The translations under genes were made by a program, and so were the position numbers. Below are positions 7,851-14,659 of a stretch of DNA of 25,204 nucleotides, one piece after another (positions within the stretch are counted from its first letter, which is position 1; the number at the start of each line of letters is the position of its first letter). A model generated the notes under the pieces. It did no database searches and was not told the DNA's origin. It was given only the letters and a program-made list of their open reading frames with translations. The DNA comes from Bacillota bacterium (GTDB taxonomy: Bacteria; Bacillota; Clostridia; Acetivibrionales; DTU013), in NCBI GenBank assembly GCA_023399355.1, contig JAEWQC010000247.1, positions 1-25,204 of the forward strand. The letters are read 5' to 3'.

Positions 7851-8005
7851 CCGCAAGGAAGCGCCTTTTAAAGGAATCCGATCTGAATGTCAGTAAGATA
7901 GCCGGGAAGACCGGATATGAGAGCTCAACGCATTTCGGCAGGGTCTTTAAGGAAATTTCAGGGATGTCTCCGCTAAGGTTCAGAAAAATCAATAAAGTCA
8001 GATGA
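7850..8005 (+). pseudogene. Remnant of an AraC-family regulator (second helix-turn-helix only)
   Basis: The frame encodes the C-terminal half of an AraC DNA-binding domain. It has a linker helix (RKRLLKES), the helix-turn-helix VSKIAGKTGYESSTHFGRVF and the family ending GMSPLRFRK. An AraC-type DNA-binding domain needs about 100 residues with two such motifs, and only about 50 are left. The nearest upstream start (GTG at 7799) adds unrelated sequence that includes a hairpin. This is best read as a decayed gene at the left edge of the AT-rich cluster. Confidence 0.7.
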
Positions 8006-8048
8006 AAAGGCATTAATGACTGAGTTCCTTCTTGTGTCATGGGTTAAA

Positions 8049-8070
8049 TTTCAATTTTTTAGAATTGAAA
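8049..8070 (+). promoter_or_regulatory. Inverted repeat covering the exporter's -35 region
   Basis: TTTCAATT and AATTGAAA form a perfect eight-base inverted repeat with a six-base spacer. The right arm contains the TTGAAA -35 of the proposed exporter promoter, so this could be an operator. No regulator gene lies in the cluster. Confidence 0.4.
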
Positions 8071-8092
8071 ATGAAATTTTGAATTATATTAT
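8065..8092 (+). promoter_or_regulatory. Promoter of the ABCB exporter gene
   Basis: TTGAAA (8065-8070), a 16-base spacer and TATTAT (8087-8092) match a sigma-A-type promoter about 115 bases before the exporter start. A second TTGACA at about 8113 has no good -10 partner. Confidence 0.5.
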
Positions 8093-8207
8093 ACGCTAAA
8101 TATAAGATTATTTGACATAAACATACAATTAATGATAGGGTACTTATGTGCAAATTTTTCTAAATATGATTTTATTTCAATAATATATTTTAATATTTGG
8201 TGGATAA

Positions 8208-9971
8208 ATGAAAAAAATAATAAGTAAAAATGATTTTCTATTAATTAAAAGAGCTTTAAAATACGTGAAGCCGTTTAGAATAAGGTTCATATGTTTGTTT
8301 ATATGCGTTATTTCCGGAATAATAATTGGTTTACTACAGCCACTTATTTGGGCAAACATAATAACGAATTTGTTTGCAAAAAATTTTAATGAAGTACTTT
8401 TAAATATCATATACGTATCTGCATTATTTATTATGCAAACAATTATTGGGTTTATTCAATCTTTTTTATTTTCAACTTTGAACGAAAGCATTATCCGTGA
8501 TTTGAAGTATGATATGTATAAAAAAACGCTTGATTTGCCTGTAAAGGCATTTGATGATATAAAAGTAGGAGAGTTTATTTCACGATTGCATGGAGACGCA
8601 AATACTGTAGCAAATATTATTACAAATCAATTAATGAATTCTATAGTCGACATCTTGAAAGTATTAATAATTGGATTTTTAGTTTTCAATATAAGTTTTC
8701 CTTTAGCAATTATTGTTCTAATATCTTTTCCATTTTCATTATTAACCTATAAAAAATTTGGATCAAAGGTGAGAACTGTTAATAAAACACTTGCAAAAGT
8801 TAATGACAACTATTTTGGCGCAATGCAGCAATCAATCTCAGGAATTAGGGAGATTATATGCTTAGGGGCAAAAATAAATGAAATAAAATCATTTTATGCA
8901 TTAACTGATAAAATAAAAGATATGAATATAAAGATAAATATACTTAATGTGATTCAACAATCAGTGGTGCAGAGTATTAGTTTCGTATCACAAATAGCTG
9001 TTATGGGAACTGGGGGATATTTAATCTATAAGGATATGCTTTCAATCCAATTTTATATTGCATTTTCCTCTTATTCAAGTCAGTTTTCAAACTCCTTAAT
9101 GAATATTACCAGATTGAATTCGAATATTCAGCAGGCATTAACTTCTCTAGAAAGGATATTCAGCTTAATGGATAACTTTAACTATACAAATATAAATTAC
9201 GGAAATAAAAAATTAAACCGGATAAGTGGAGATATAACATTTGAAAATGTTAACTTTGCATATAATGGAAATGATTATGTGCTTAAAAATATGAATTTTA
9301 ATATTAATCATGGTAGAAAAGTTGCAATAGTAGGTGCTAGTGGGGGAGGGAAGTCTTCTATATTTAACTTGATTTTACGGTTTTATGAACCTGAATCCGG
9401 TAGTATAAAAATTGACAACATTGATATTAAAGAAATAGAAGAGGATTCTCTTAGAAATTATATAGCAGTTGTAAGGCAGGATCCATTCCTGTTTAATACC
9501 TCAATTAAGGACAACCTTTTACTTGCAAATCCTTCAGCAACCATGAATGAAATATATGAGGCTACTAAAGCCGCATATATTTATGATTTCATAAATAATT
9601 TACCCAATGGATTTGATACTGTTATTGAAGAAAACGGCATTAATCTATCAGGGGGTCAGAAGCAACGGATAGCAATTGCCAGAGCTTTATTAAAGAAATC
9701 AAAGATTATACTTTTTGATGAGGCGACTTCTTCTCTGGACAATGAATCACAATATAACATAAAAAGAGCAATTTATGAATTACCTGCAAAACAAACTGTA
9801 ATTATCATTGCACATAGATTATTTACTGTGATTGAAGCCGATGAAATACTGGTGATTGATAATGGAAAATTAGTTGGAATAGGTACACATAATGATTTAA
9901 TTAACACAAACGAGTATTATAAAAAATTATACCAAATAGAACTGGATACAGTAAATTCAAAATCAAATTGA
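8208..9971 (+). CDS. ABCB-type ABC exporter, probable RiPP exporter
   Basis: This is a 587-residue half-transporter with the membrane domain and ATPase in one chain; it would act as a homodimer. Membrane helices span about residues 24-300. The ATPase domain (about 342-575) has Walker A GASGGGKSS (376-384), Q424, the signature LSGGQKQR (from 480), Walker B IILFDE (500-505) and H536. It has no N-terminal C39 peptidase domain, so it does not cleave leaders itself. That fits with a separate protease in the same cluster. It is the first gene of the AT-rich region and 282 bases upstream of the precursor copy. Export of the modified peptide is the inferred role; lipid or drug export cannot be excluded. 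Confidence 0.9.
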   Translation: MKKIISKNDFLLIKRALKYVKPFRIRFICLFICVISGIIIGLLQPLIWANIITNLFAKNFNEVLLNIIYVSALFIMQTIIGFIQSFLFSTLNESIIRDLKYDMYKKTLDLPVKAFDDIKVGEFISRLHGDANTVANIITNQLMNSIVDILKVLIIGFLVFNISFPLAIIVLISFPFSLLTYKKFGSKVRTVNKTLAKVNDNYFGAMQQSISGIREIICLGAKINEIKSFYALTDKIKDMNIKINILNVIQQSVVQSISFVSQIAVMGTGGYLIYKDMLSIQFYIAFSSYSSQFSNSLMNITRLNSNIQQALTSLERIFSLMDNFNYTNINYGNKKLNRISGDITFENVNFAYNGNDYVLKNMNFNINHGRKVAIVGASGGGKSSIFNLILRFYEPESGSIKIDNIDIKEIEEDSLRNYIAVVRQDPFLFNTSIKDNLLLANPSATMNEIYEATKAAYIYDFINNLPNGFDTVIEENGINLSGGQKQRIAIARALLKKSKIILFDEATSSLDNESQYNIKRAIYELPAKQTVIIIAHRLFTVIEADEILVIDNGKLVGIGTHNDLINTNEYYKKLYQIELDTVNSKSN

Positions 9972-10075
9972 TTAAATATAAAGTTATCAAATATTTCTAT
10001 AGATATTTCATAACAATAAGATTATGGAATAATCAATATACATCAGCCATAATACGACATAATTTACATAAATAA

Positions 10076-10101
10076 TATAGTATAATAACTAAAATACTAT
10101 A
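10076..10101 (+). promoter_or_regulatory. Inverted repeat upstream of the peptide operon
   Basis: TATAGTAT and ATACTATA form a perfect eight-base inverted repeat with a ten-base spacer, three bases before the proposed -35 of the peptide operon. The half-site spacing of about 18 bases would suit a dimeric regulator. The rest of the 9972-10253 gap is AT-rich with no other structure that I can see. Confidence 0.4.
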
Positions 10102-10103
10102 AT

Positions 10104-10132
10104 TTGACTGTATAGGTTGTATTTGCCATACG
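10104..10132 (+). promoter_or_regulatory. Possible promoter of the peptide/radical SAM operon
   Basis: TTGACT (10104-10109) is followed after 17 bases by CATACG, with a TG two bases before it (extended -10). The -35 is good and the -10 weak. It lies about 120 bases before the first precursor start. Confidence 0.35.
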
Positions 10133-10236
10133 CTATTCCTGCAGATACTTCTTACAAATAGATGTTTCCTAAAAACTTCACAGTTATATAGTGGTTGGAA
10201 TGGAAGAATGAATTAAAGAATCAAAAACTTTAAATA

Positions 10237-10338
10237 CGGAGGTGAAAAAAATAATGGATCTAAAAATAAAGAAGATAAATGATAAGATCGATTTTGATGT
10301 AGAAGCTAATAATGGCTTTTGCAGCGGGACGTGTTATG
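10237..10338 (+). repeat. Direct repeat copy A: precursor ribosome site plus leader
   Basis: The sequence from CGGAGGTGAAAA through the leader codons to TGTTATG is repeated at 12597-12696 with few differences. Identity stops abruptly after TGTTATG. The copies flank the two radical SAM genes in the same orientation. Confidence 0.85.
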
Positions 10339-10343
10339 TGTAA
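10254..10343 (+). CDS. Truncated RiPP precursor copy (leader only)
   Basis: This is a 29-residue peptide starting MDLKIKKINDK and ending GFCSGTCYV. Its first 28 residues match those of the full-length precursor at 12612 in 25 positions, and both have the same GGAGGTGAAAA ribosome site. After TGTTATG the sequence no longer resembles the precursor. A stop follows one codon later, and the frame-shifted sequence continues as the first radical SAM gene. The aromatic core and the third Cys are missing. It may be a deletion product, a decoy or regulatory leader, or a translational-coupling leader for the enzyme. I regard it as a real translated ORF with uncertain function. Confidence 0.7.
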   Translation: MDLKIKKINDKIDFDVEANNGFCSGTCYV

Positions 10344-11560
10344 CCCTTCAAAGTGGTAATAGAATAATTATTGCAAATACGCGTAATGGAAAATGGTTCA
10401 AATTATCTAAAGAATGTTATGAGATACTCATTTCAGCAATAGCAAAAAAGGTTACAAAAGAAGAATTGGTTTCATACTTGGAAGATGAGAATGATAGGAT
10501 TTATTTTAATAAATTAATAGATAGGTTAATAGATATTAATATTATTATTGTAGGTGATGAAATTTATTGCGATAAGATCTCAAAAATAAGCTTTGGTATT
10601 ACGCATCGTTGCAATTTGAACTGTACACACTGCTCTGTTGATGCATCTTCCATGTCATCACCAGAGATATTAGCCACTGACGAGGTAAAGGAAATTATAG
10701 ATAATATTATTAATGTTGGACCTGATTTTTTATTTATTACAGGTGGCGAGCCTTTAGCCAGAGAGGATTTTTTTGAAATTATCACCTATTTGAAAAATAG
10801 GTTTAGTGGAGTTCTTTCATTAATGACTAATGGAACTTTAATAAATGCAGCAAATATTGATATGCTCGTTTCATTTTTTGATGGGTTTGATATCAGCCTT
10901 GATGGGTTTGATGAAACATCGTGCAGTAAAATTAGAGGCGCAGGTACTTTCCAAAAGGTAATAGATAGTGTAAAACTGCTTCAAAGTTATGGCGTTAAAA
11001 ATATATCTTTGTCATCGATTCTTATAGGTTACTCTAAACAGTATAAAGAAAATTTTGAAGAGCTTAACAGGAAACTTGGAACAAGACCTGTTTTAAGAGG
11101 ATTTGTTCCTGTTGGCAGGGGAGCAAACAATATAGTGTCTATTTCTCAAGAGATGTCCAATAATGTAAGCGGTGACAAAAATGTTTCAAGAGTCATAGAC
11201 AAAAATAATTATTGTGGACTTCAAACATTTGCTTGTGGAGCATGCCTGAATGAAATTTATCTTGGCACGAATGGAGACATATATCCTTGTGCAGCTTTTC
11301 AGATGCGCGAGTTTAAACTCGGGAATATTCGAAAACTTAATGAAAATACTGATTTTATAAAAGATAGACTGTATTTCAATTCGGAAGGATATAAAAATTT
11401 CCAAAATACATTACCGTATCTTAATCCCAAATGTAAAGAATGCAATATAAACCTATTTTGTATAACTTGTCCGTTTCATACATATATAATTCAAAAGGAA
11501 GAAAAAATTGATGAATATTGTAGAAAGAAAAAGGAACAATATTCATCAATTTGGGATTGA
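10331..11560 (+). CDS. Radical SAM/SPASM peptide maturase with N-terminal recognition domain
   Basis: This is a 409-residue enzyme expected to install crosslinks on the precursor by radical chemistry. Residues 1-80 look like a PqqD-like RiPP recognition element (strands VLCVTLQSGNRIIIAN, NGKWFKLS, then helices), which would bind the leader. The radical SAM core has C94-x3-C98-x2-C101 (HRCNLNCTHC) and TGGEP. The SPASM domain is complete, with Cys at 302, 305, 320, 368, 371, 377, 380 and 397 for two more [4Fe-4S] clusters. The start is uncertain. There is no ATG; GTG at 10331 and TTG at 10319 both lie inside the short precursor ORF in another frame, with no good ribosome site. Initiation may depend on translation of that peptide. 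GTG was chosen because the domain begins there. Confidence 0.88.
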   Translation: MLCVTLQSGNRIIIANTRNGKWFKLSKECYEILISAIAKKVTKEELVSYLEDENDRIYFNKLIDRLIDINIIIVGDEIYCDKISKISFGITHRCNLNCTHCSVDASSMSSPEILATDEVKEIIDNIINVGPDFLFITGGEPLAREDFFEIITYLKNRFSGVLSLMTNGTLINAANIDMLVSFFDGFDISLDGFDETSCSKIRGAGTFQKVIDSVKLLQSYGVKNISLSSILIGYSKQYKENFEELNRKLGTRPVLRGFVPVGRGANNIVSISQEMSNNVSGDKNVSRVIDKNNYCGLQTFACGACLNEIYLGTNGDIYPCAAFQMREFKLGNIRKLNENTDFIKDRLYFNSEGYKNFQNTLPYLNPKCKECNINLFCITCPFHTYIIQKEEKIDEYCRKKKEQYSSIWD

Positions 11561-11562
11561 GT

Positions 11563-12612
11563 ATGGAAACAGAAGTATTTAGAGTAGCGTTATGGGTTAC
11601 AAGTATCTGTAATTTAAAATGTAAATATTGCTATGAGGGAATAGAAAAAGAATCCGCTTACATGAATCAGGAAATTGCTAAAAGCGCTATTGACTATGTA
11701 ATTAGCCAAATGGATCAATTGAAAATCAAAAACTGTCTTATGCATTTTCACGGAGGTGAACCACTTTTATCTTTTAATACGGTAAAATATATTATTAATA
11801 GTATCAAACAAAACAATATAACTGATAAAGATTTTAGTTATTCGATCACTACAAACGGGACCATACTGGATGAAAGGATAAAAGAGTTTCTTCTTGATAA
11901 TTTCGATACAATTTCAATTAGCCTGGATGGGACTCAAAAGGTACATGATTCTAATAGAATTTTTCATAATGGTACAGGAAGCCATTCCATTGCTTTGAGA
12001 AATGGTGTTGAATTGTTAAAACATAAAAATATTAGAGTAAGAATGACTATAACGCCAGACAATGTATCCGCATTTTTTGACAGTGTGGTTTTCCTGATAG
12101 AGTCCGGGTTTAAACTACTGGTACCTGCATTTGATTATTTTAGCGATTCATGGAGTAATGAATTAATTGAAACATTGCGGGACCAGCTAATCAAGACTAG
12201 TGAATATTTAGAAAGCCATTCAGAAAAAGATGTTATTGTTTATAAAATTAACAAAGATGATATTGCATATAAGGGTGAATGTAATGGGGGCATTACAAAT
12301 ATTAACATAGATCCGTTCGGAAACATTTTTCCTTGTACTTATACCGTTGGGAAAAAGGAATACATATGTGGAACAATCTTTACTGGAACGTATGAGGAAA
12401 AAATTAAAGAAATCCAGGATTTGAACCATCAAATTGTATCTGACTGTATAAGCTGCAACTACTATAAATTTTGCCCGACAAGTAGCTGCAAGCTGATAAA
12501 TAGATGTATTACAGGAAGCTTTTTAAAAGCTTCACCAGTGATATGTGCGACTGAAACTGTAAAAATGCAACTGAGCAAATTAAAAAAAATTGAATTCGGA
12601 GGTGAAAAGTAA
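11563..12612 (+). CDS. Second radical SAM/SPASM peptide maturase (CcpM-like)
   Basis: This is a 349-residue enzyme without an N-terminal recognition domain. The radical SAM Cys lie at 16, 20 and 23 (ICNLKCKYCYEG), followed by FHGGEP. The SPASM region has Cys at 240, 258, 269, 295, 298, 304, 309, 315 and 328. The CNLKCKYCYEG start is like anaerobic sulfatase-maturating enzymes and the Cys-rich-peptide maturase CcpM group (from memory). The ATG at 11563 lies two bases after the stop of the first radical SAM gene, with only GGGA upstream, so translation is probably coupled. The TTG at 11551 is less likely. Its last four codons (GGEK) are the ribosome site of the next gene, whose ATG overlaps the stop by one base. 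It may modify the peptide after, or at different residues from, the first enzyme. Confidence 0.9.
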   Translation: METEVFRVALWVTSICNLKCKYCYEGIEKESAYMNQEIAKSAIDYVISQMDQLKIKNCLMHFHGGEPLLSFNTVKYIINSIKQNNITDKDFSYSITTNGTILDERIKEFLLDNFDTISISLDGTQKVHDSNRIFHNGTGSHSIALRNGVELLKHKNIRVRMTITPDNVSAFFDSVVFLIESGFKLLVPAFDYFSDSWSNELIETLRDQLIKTSEYLESHSEKDVIVYKINKDDIAYKGECNGGITNINIDPFGNIFPCTYTVGKKEYICGTIFTGTYEEKIKEIQDLNHQIVSDCISCNYYKFCPTSSCKLINRCITGSFLKASPVICATETVKMQLSKLKKIEFGGEK

Positions 12613-12696
12613 TGGATTTACAGATTAAGAAGATAAATGACAAGCTCGATTTTGATGTTGCAGCAAATAATGGCTTTTGCAGTGGAACATGTTATG
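12597..12696 (+). repeat. Direct repeat copy B: precursor ribosome site plus leader
   Basis: This is the partner of the repeat at 10237-10338, with the same CGGAGGTGAAAA and leader codons. Recombination between the copies would delete both radical SAM genes. Confidence 0.85.
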
Positions 12697-12797
12697 AACA
12701 TATAGATGGACCAGGTACCAATCCATCAGATGGTGCTATTTATATCTGCGGGACTTGGGTAACTACTTCCAACTCTGGAACTTGGTTTTGGTTTTAA
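12612..12797 (+). CDS. RiPP precursor peptide, three Cys and aromatic C-terminus
   Basis: This is a 61-residue peptide. The leader-like part is MDLQIKKINDKLDFDVAANN (charged, helical, no signal peptide or double-glycine site). It is followed by GFCSGTCYEHIDGPG and then a tail rich in Gly, Thr, Ser and aromatics that ends GTWFWF. Cys lie at 23, 27 and 46. A GTW motif occurs twice (47-49 and 56-58), and the last four residues are W-F-W-F. It overlaps the second radical SAM stop by one base and has a GGAGGTGA ribosome site. Thioether bridges at Cys and/or cyclophanes at Trp/Phe are possible modifications for SPASM-type maturases; which of these forms cannot be read from sequence. The leader/core border is unknown. 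Confidence 0.85.
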   Translation: MDLQIKKINDKLDFDVAANNGFCSGTCYEHIDGPGTNPSDGAIYICGTWVTTSNSGTWFWF

Positions 12798-12910
12798 TAA
12801 ATCAGCAGGGTGAATACATAAATCCAGATCTATTTATCAGTTATAACTAGGGCATATAGACTGCAGCCTATACAGAGTAATAATAATGTGCGTATTGCGG
12901 AGATGCTGAA

Positions 12911-13945
12911 ATGGTGGATATAGCTATTATCGATAGTGGAATCAACGATTTTATGAAAGAGAAGTATAAAGAAAGGATTATTGGCGGTCATTCCTATGCA
13001 GCTACTGATAAGGGCATTATAAAATATGATGATTACATTGATGAAAGTAATCATGGGACTTCTTGTACTTCATATATTTATAATAAAACGCCTAATTGCC
13101 GTTTCTATCTTGTTAAAATATTGGGTAAAAACGGCAAGGGCTATGGGAAGATACTAATTGAAGCATTAAAGGACTTGATGTACTCTAAAATAAAGATTAT
13201 TAATATGAGCATATCTACTGAATGTATTGACATTAAAAATGAAATGGAAATAATTTGCGAAGAATTATACAGACAAGGTAAAATTCTTATAGCATCCAAC
13301 AAAAACAACTCATCCACATACTCTCTCCCTGCTGCTTTTAGTAATGTTATCGGTGTAGAAAGCAAATGCTTTTATGGTAAAGATATTTATTATTTTGACG
13401 ATACAAGGAGCATTCAATGTGTAGCTGATAATATGCCTGAAATTACAGAAATCGGAGACAACAGATATGCTTTCTGGGGTAGGAATAGCAAAGCTACAGC
13501 GTACATTACGTCGAAAGTTGTTGAAATAATTGCAGAAAATAATAACGAGATGAGTTATTTGGAAATATGTAAAAAGCTTAAGGAGAAAGCTGAGACGAAT
13601 AAAGAATATCAAAGCTTTTTAAAAGAATCTACATTTATCATGCAAACAGATTTATTCAGAAAGGATCTAGATAAGGATGATTTGTATAGAGAGAAAGTAC
13701 TATATCTTGAGAGTATGCTCATTAGATTTTTTAGACTGGATAATGAAGAAAAACATCATTTGCATACATGCTTTTTCTGTAAGCAGATAGGGTTTAGTAC
13801 TGATGTGTGCATGGATTTAATAGAATTCCTGGTAAATGAACTTCATGTGATAATAGATTATACGAAGGTCTCGATGCTTGATTTTTATAATATAGATACA
13901 CTATACTATGCTTTATTCAACAAATGGCAGAAAAAATATACATAA
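12911..13945 (+). CDS. Subtilisin-like (S8) protease fused to acyl-carrier-like domain
   Basis: This is a 344-residue protein. The S8 triad is readable: D8 in IIDSG, H48 in NHGTSC and S193 in GRNSKATA, with oxyanion N130. There is no signal peptide and no propeptide, so it acts in the cytoplasm, probably removing the leader of the modified precursor. Residues about 255-340 resemble an acyl carrier protein: GFSTDVCMDLIEFLVNELHV aligns with the G-x-DSL-xx-x-ELV-x-x-LE-x-EF pattern, and FYNIDTLYYALF matches the last helix. The phosphopantetheine Ser is replaced by Thr (297), so it is unlikely to carry a prosthetic arm. I recall separate 'acyl carrier-related' proteins in clostridial peptide-maturation systems. 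Fusion to the protease suggests a substrate- or enzyme-docking role. GGAG lies eight bases before the ATG. Confidence 0.85.
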   Translation: MVDIAIIDSGINDFMKEKYKERIIGGHSYAATDKGIIKYDDYIDESNHGTSCTSYIYNKTPNCRFYLVKILGKNGKGYGKILIEALKDLMYSKIKIINMSISTECIDIKNEMEIICEELYRQGKILIASNKNNSSTYSLPAAFSNVIGVESKCFYGKDIYYFDDTRSIQCVADNMPEITEIGDNRYAFWGRNSKATAYITSKVVEIIAENNNEMSYLEICKKLKEKAETNKEYQSFLKESTFIMQTDLFRKDLDKDDLYREKVLYLESMLIRFFRLDNEEKHHLHTCFFCKQIGFSTDVCMDLIEFLVNELHVIIDYTKVSMLDFYNIDTLYYALFNKWQKKYT

Positions 13946-13979
13946 ATTGAGTGATCATATATTGAGGGGAATAAATGAT

Positions 13980-14645
13980 ATGTATATCCTTGAGGCGAAT
14001 AACCTGACAAAAGTATACGGAGAGGAAGAATTAGAAATCAGAGCGCTGGATGATGTAAGCCTGAAAATTGGACAGGGCGAGTTTGTTGCAGTTGTGGGAC
14101 CCAGTGGTTCAGGTAAAAGTACATTGCTGCATGTTCTTGGAGGACTGGATTATCCCGACAGCGGCAATGTAATTATAGAGGGGCGCGATATCAATGAAAT
14201 GAACGATCAGGAGATTAGTTCCTATCGTAGAAGAAAAATAGGGTTTATATTTCAAGCATATAATCTTATACCGTCTTTGACTGTTAAGCAGAATATTGCG
14301 CTTCCAATAAGGCTGGATAATAAAAAGTTGAATGAGGATTACATAACTGAAGTTACTCATTTGCTTGGGTTGGAAGCCAAAATGAATGCCTACCCTCATC
14401 AACTTTCGGGGGGACAGCAGCAACGCGCAGCTATAGCAAGAGCACTTGCCAATAAACCCGCCATGATATTTGCTGATGAGCCAACCGGCAATCTGGATAG
14501 AAAAAATGGCAGCAGTGTATTGGAAATACTAAAAACATCGATAAAAAAATATAATCAGACGCTCATAATGATAACGCATGATATGGAGATTTCTAAAACT
14601 GCTGACCGAATTATTGTTATTGAGGATGGGAAGATCGTTTGTTGA
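13980..14645 (+). CDS. MacB/LolD-type ABC transporter ATPase
   Basis: This 221-residue ATPase subunit has Walker A GPSGSGKST (40-48), Q92, the signature LSGGQQQR (142-149), Walker B MIFADEPTG (162-170) and H200. The sequence type matches ATPases that pair with FtsX-like permeases (MacB, LolD, BceA). The ATG at 13980 is chosen because GAGGGG lies ten bases upstream and the family begins with MYILEANNLTKVY. The longer frame from 13908 would overlap the protease gene. It lies 34 bases after the protease gene and 14 bases before the permease gene. It is likely to serve self-immunity or export of the peptide product. Confidence 0.93.
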   Translation: MYILEANNLTKVYGEEELEIRALDDVSLKIGQGEFVAVVGPSGSGKSTLLHVLGGLDYPDSGNVIIEGRDINEMNDQEISSYRRRKIGFIFQAYNLIPSLTVKQNIALPIRLDNKKLNEDYITEVTHLLGLEAKMNAYPHQLSGGQQQRAAIARALANKPAMIFADEPTGNLDRKNGSSVLEILKTSIKKYNQTLIMITHDMEISKTADRIIVIEDGKIVC

Positions 14646-14659
14646 AATGAGGGTAAAAA

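Noticed and set aside
13908..13979. N-terminal extension of the ABC ATPase
   Set aside because: It overlaps the end of the protease gene in another frame, and the family starts at MYILEANNLTKVY.
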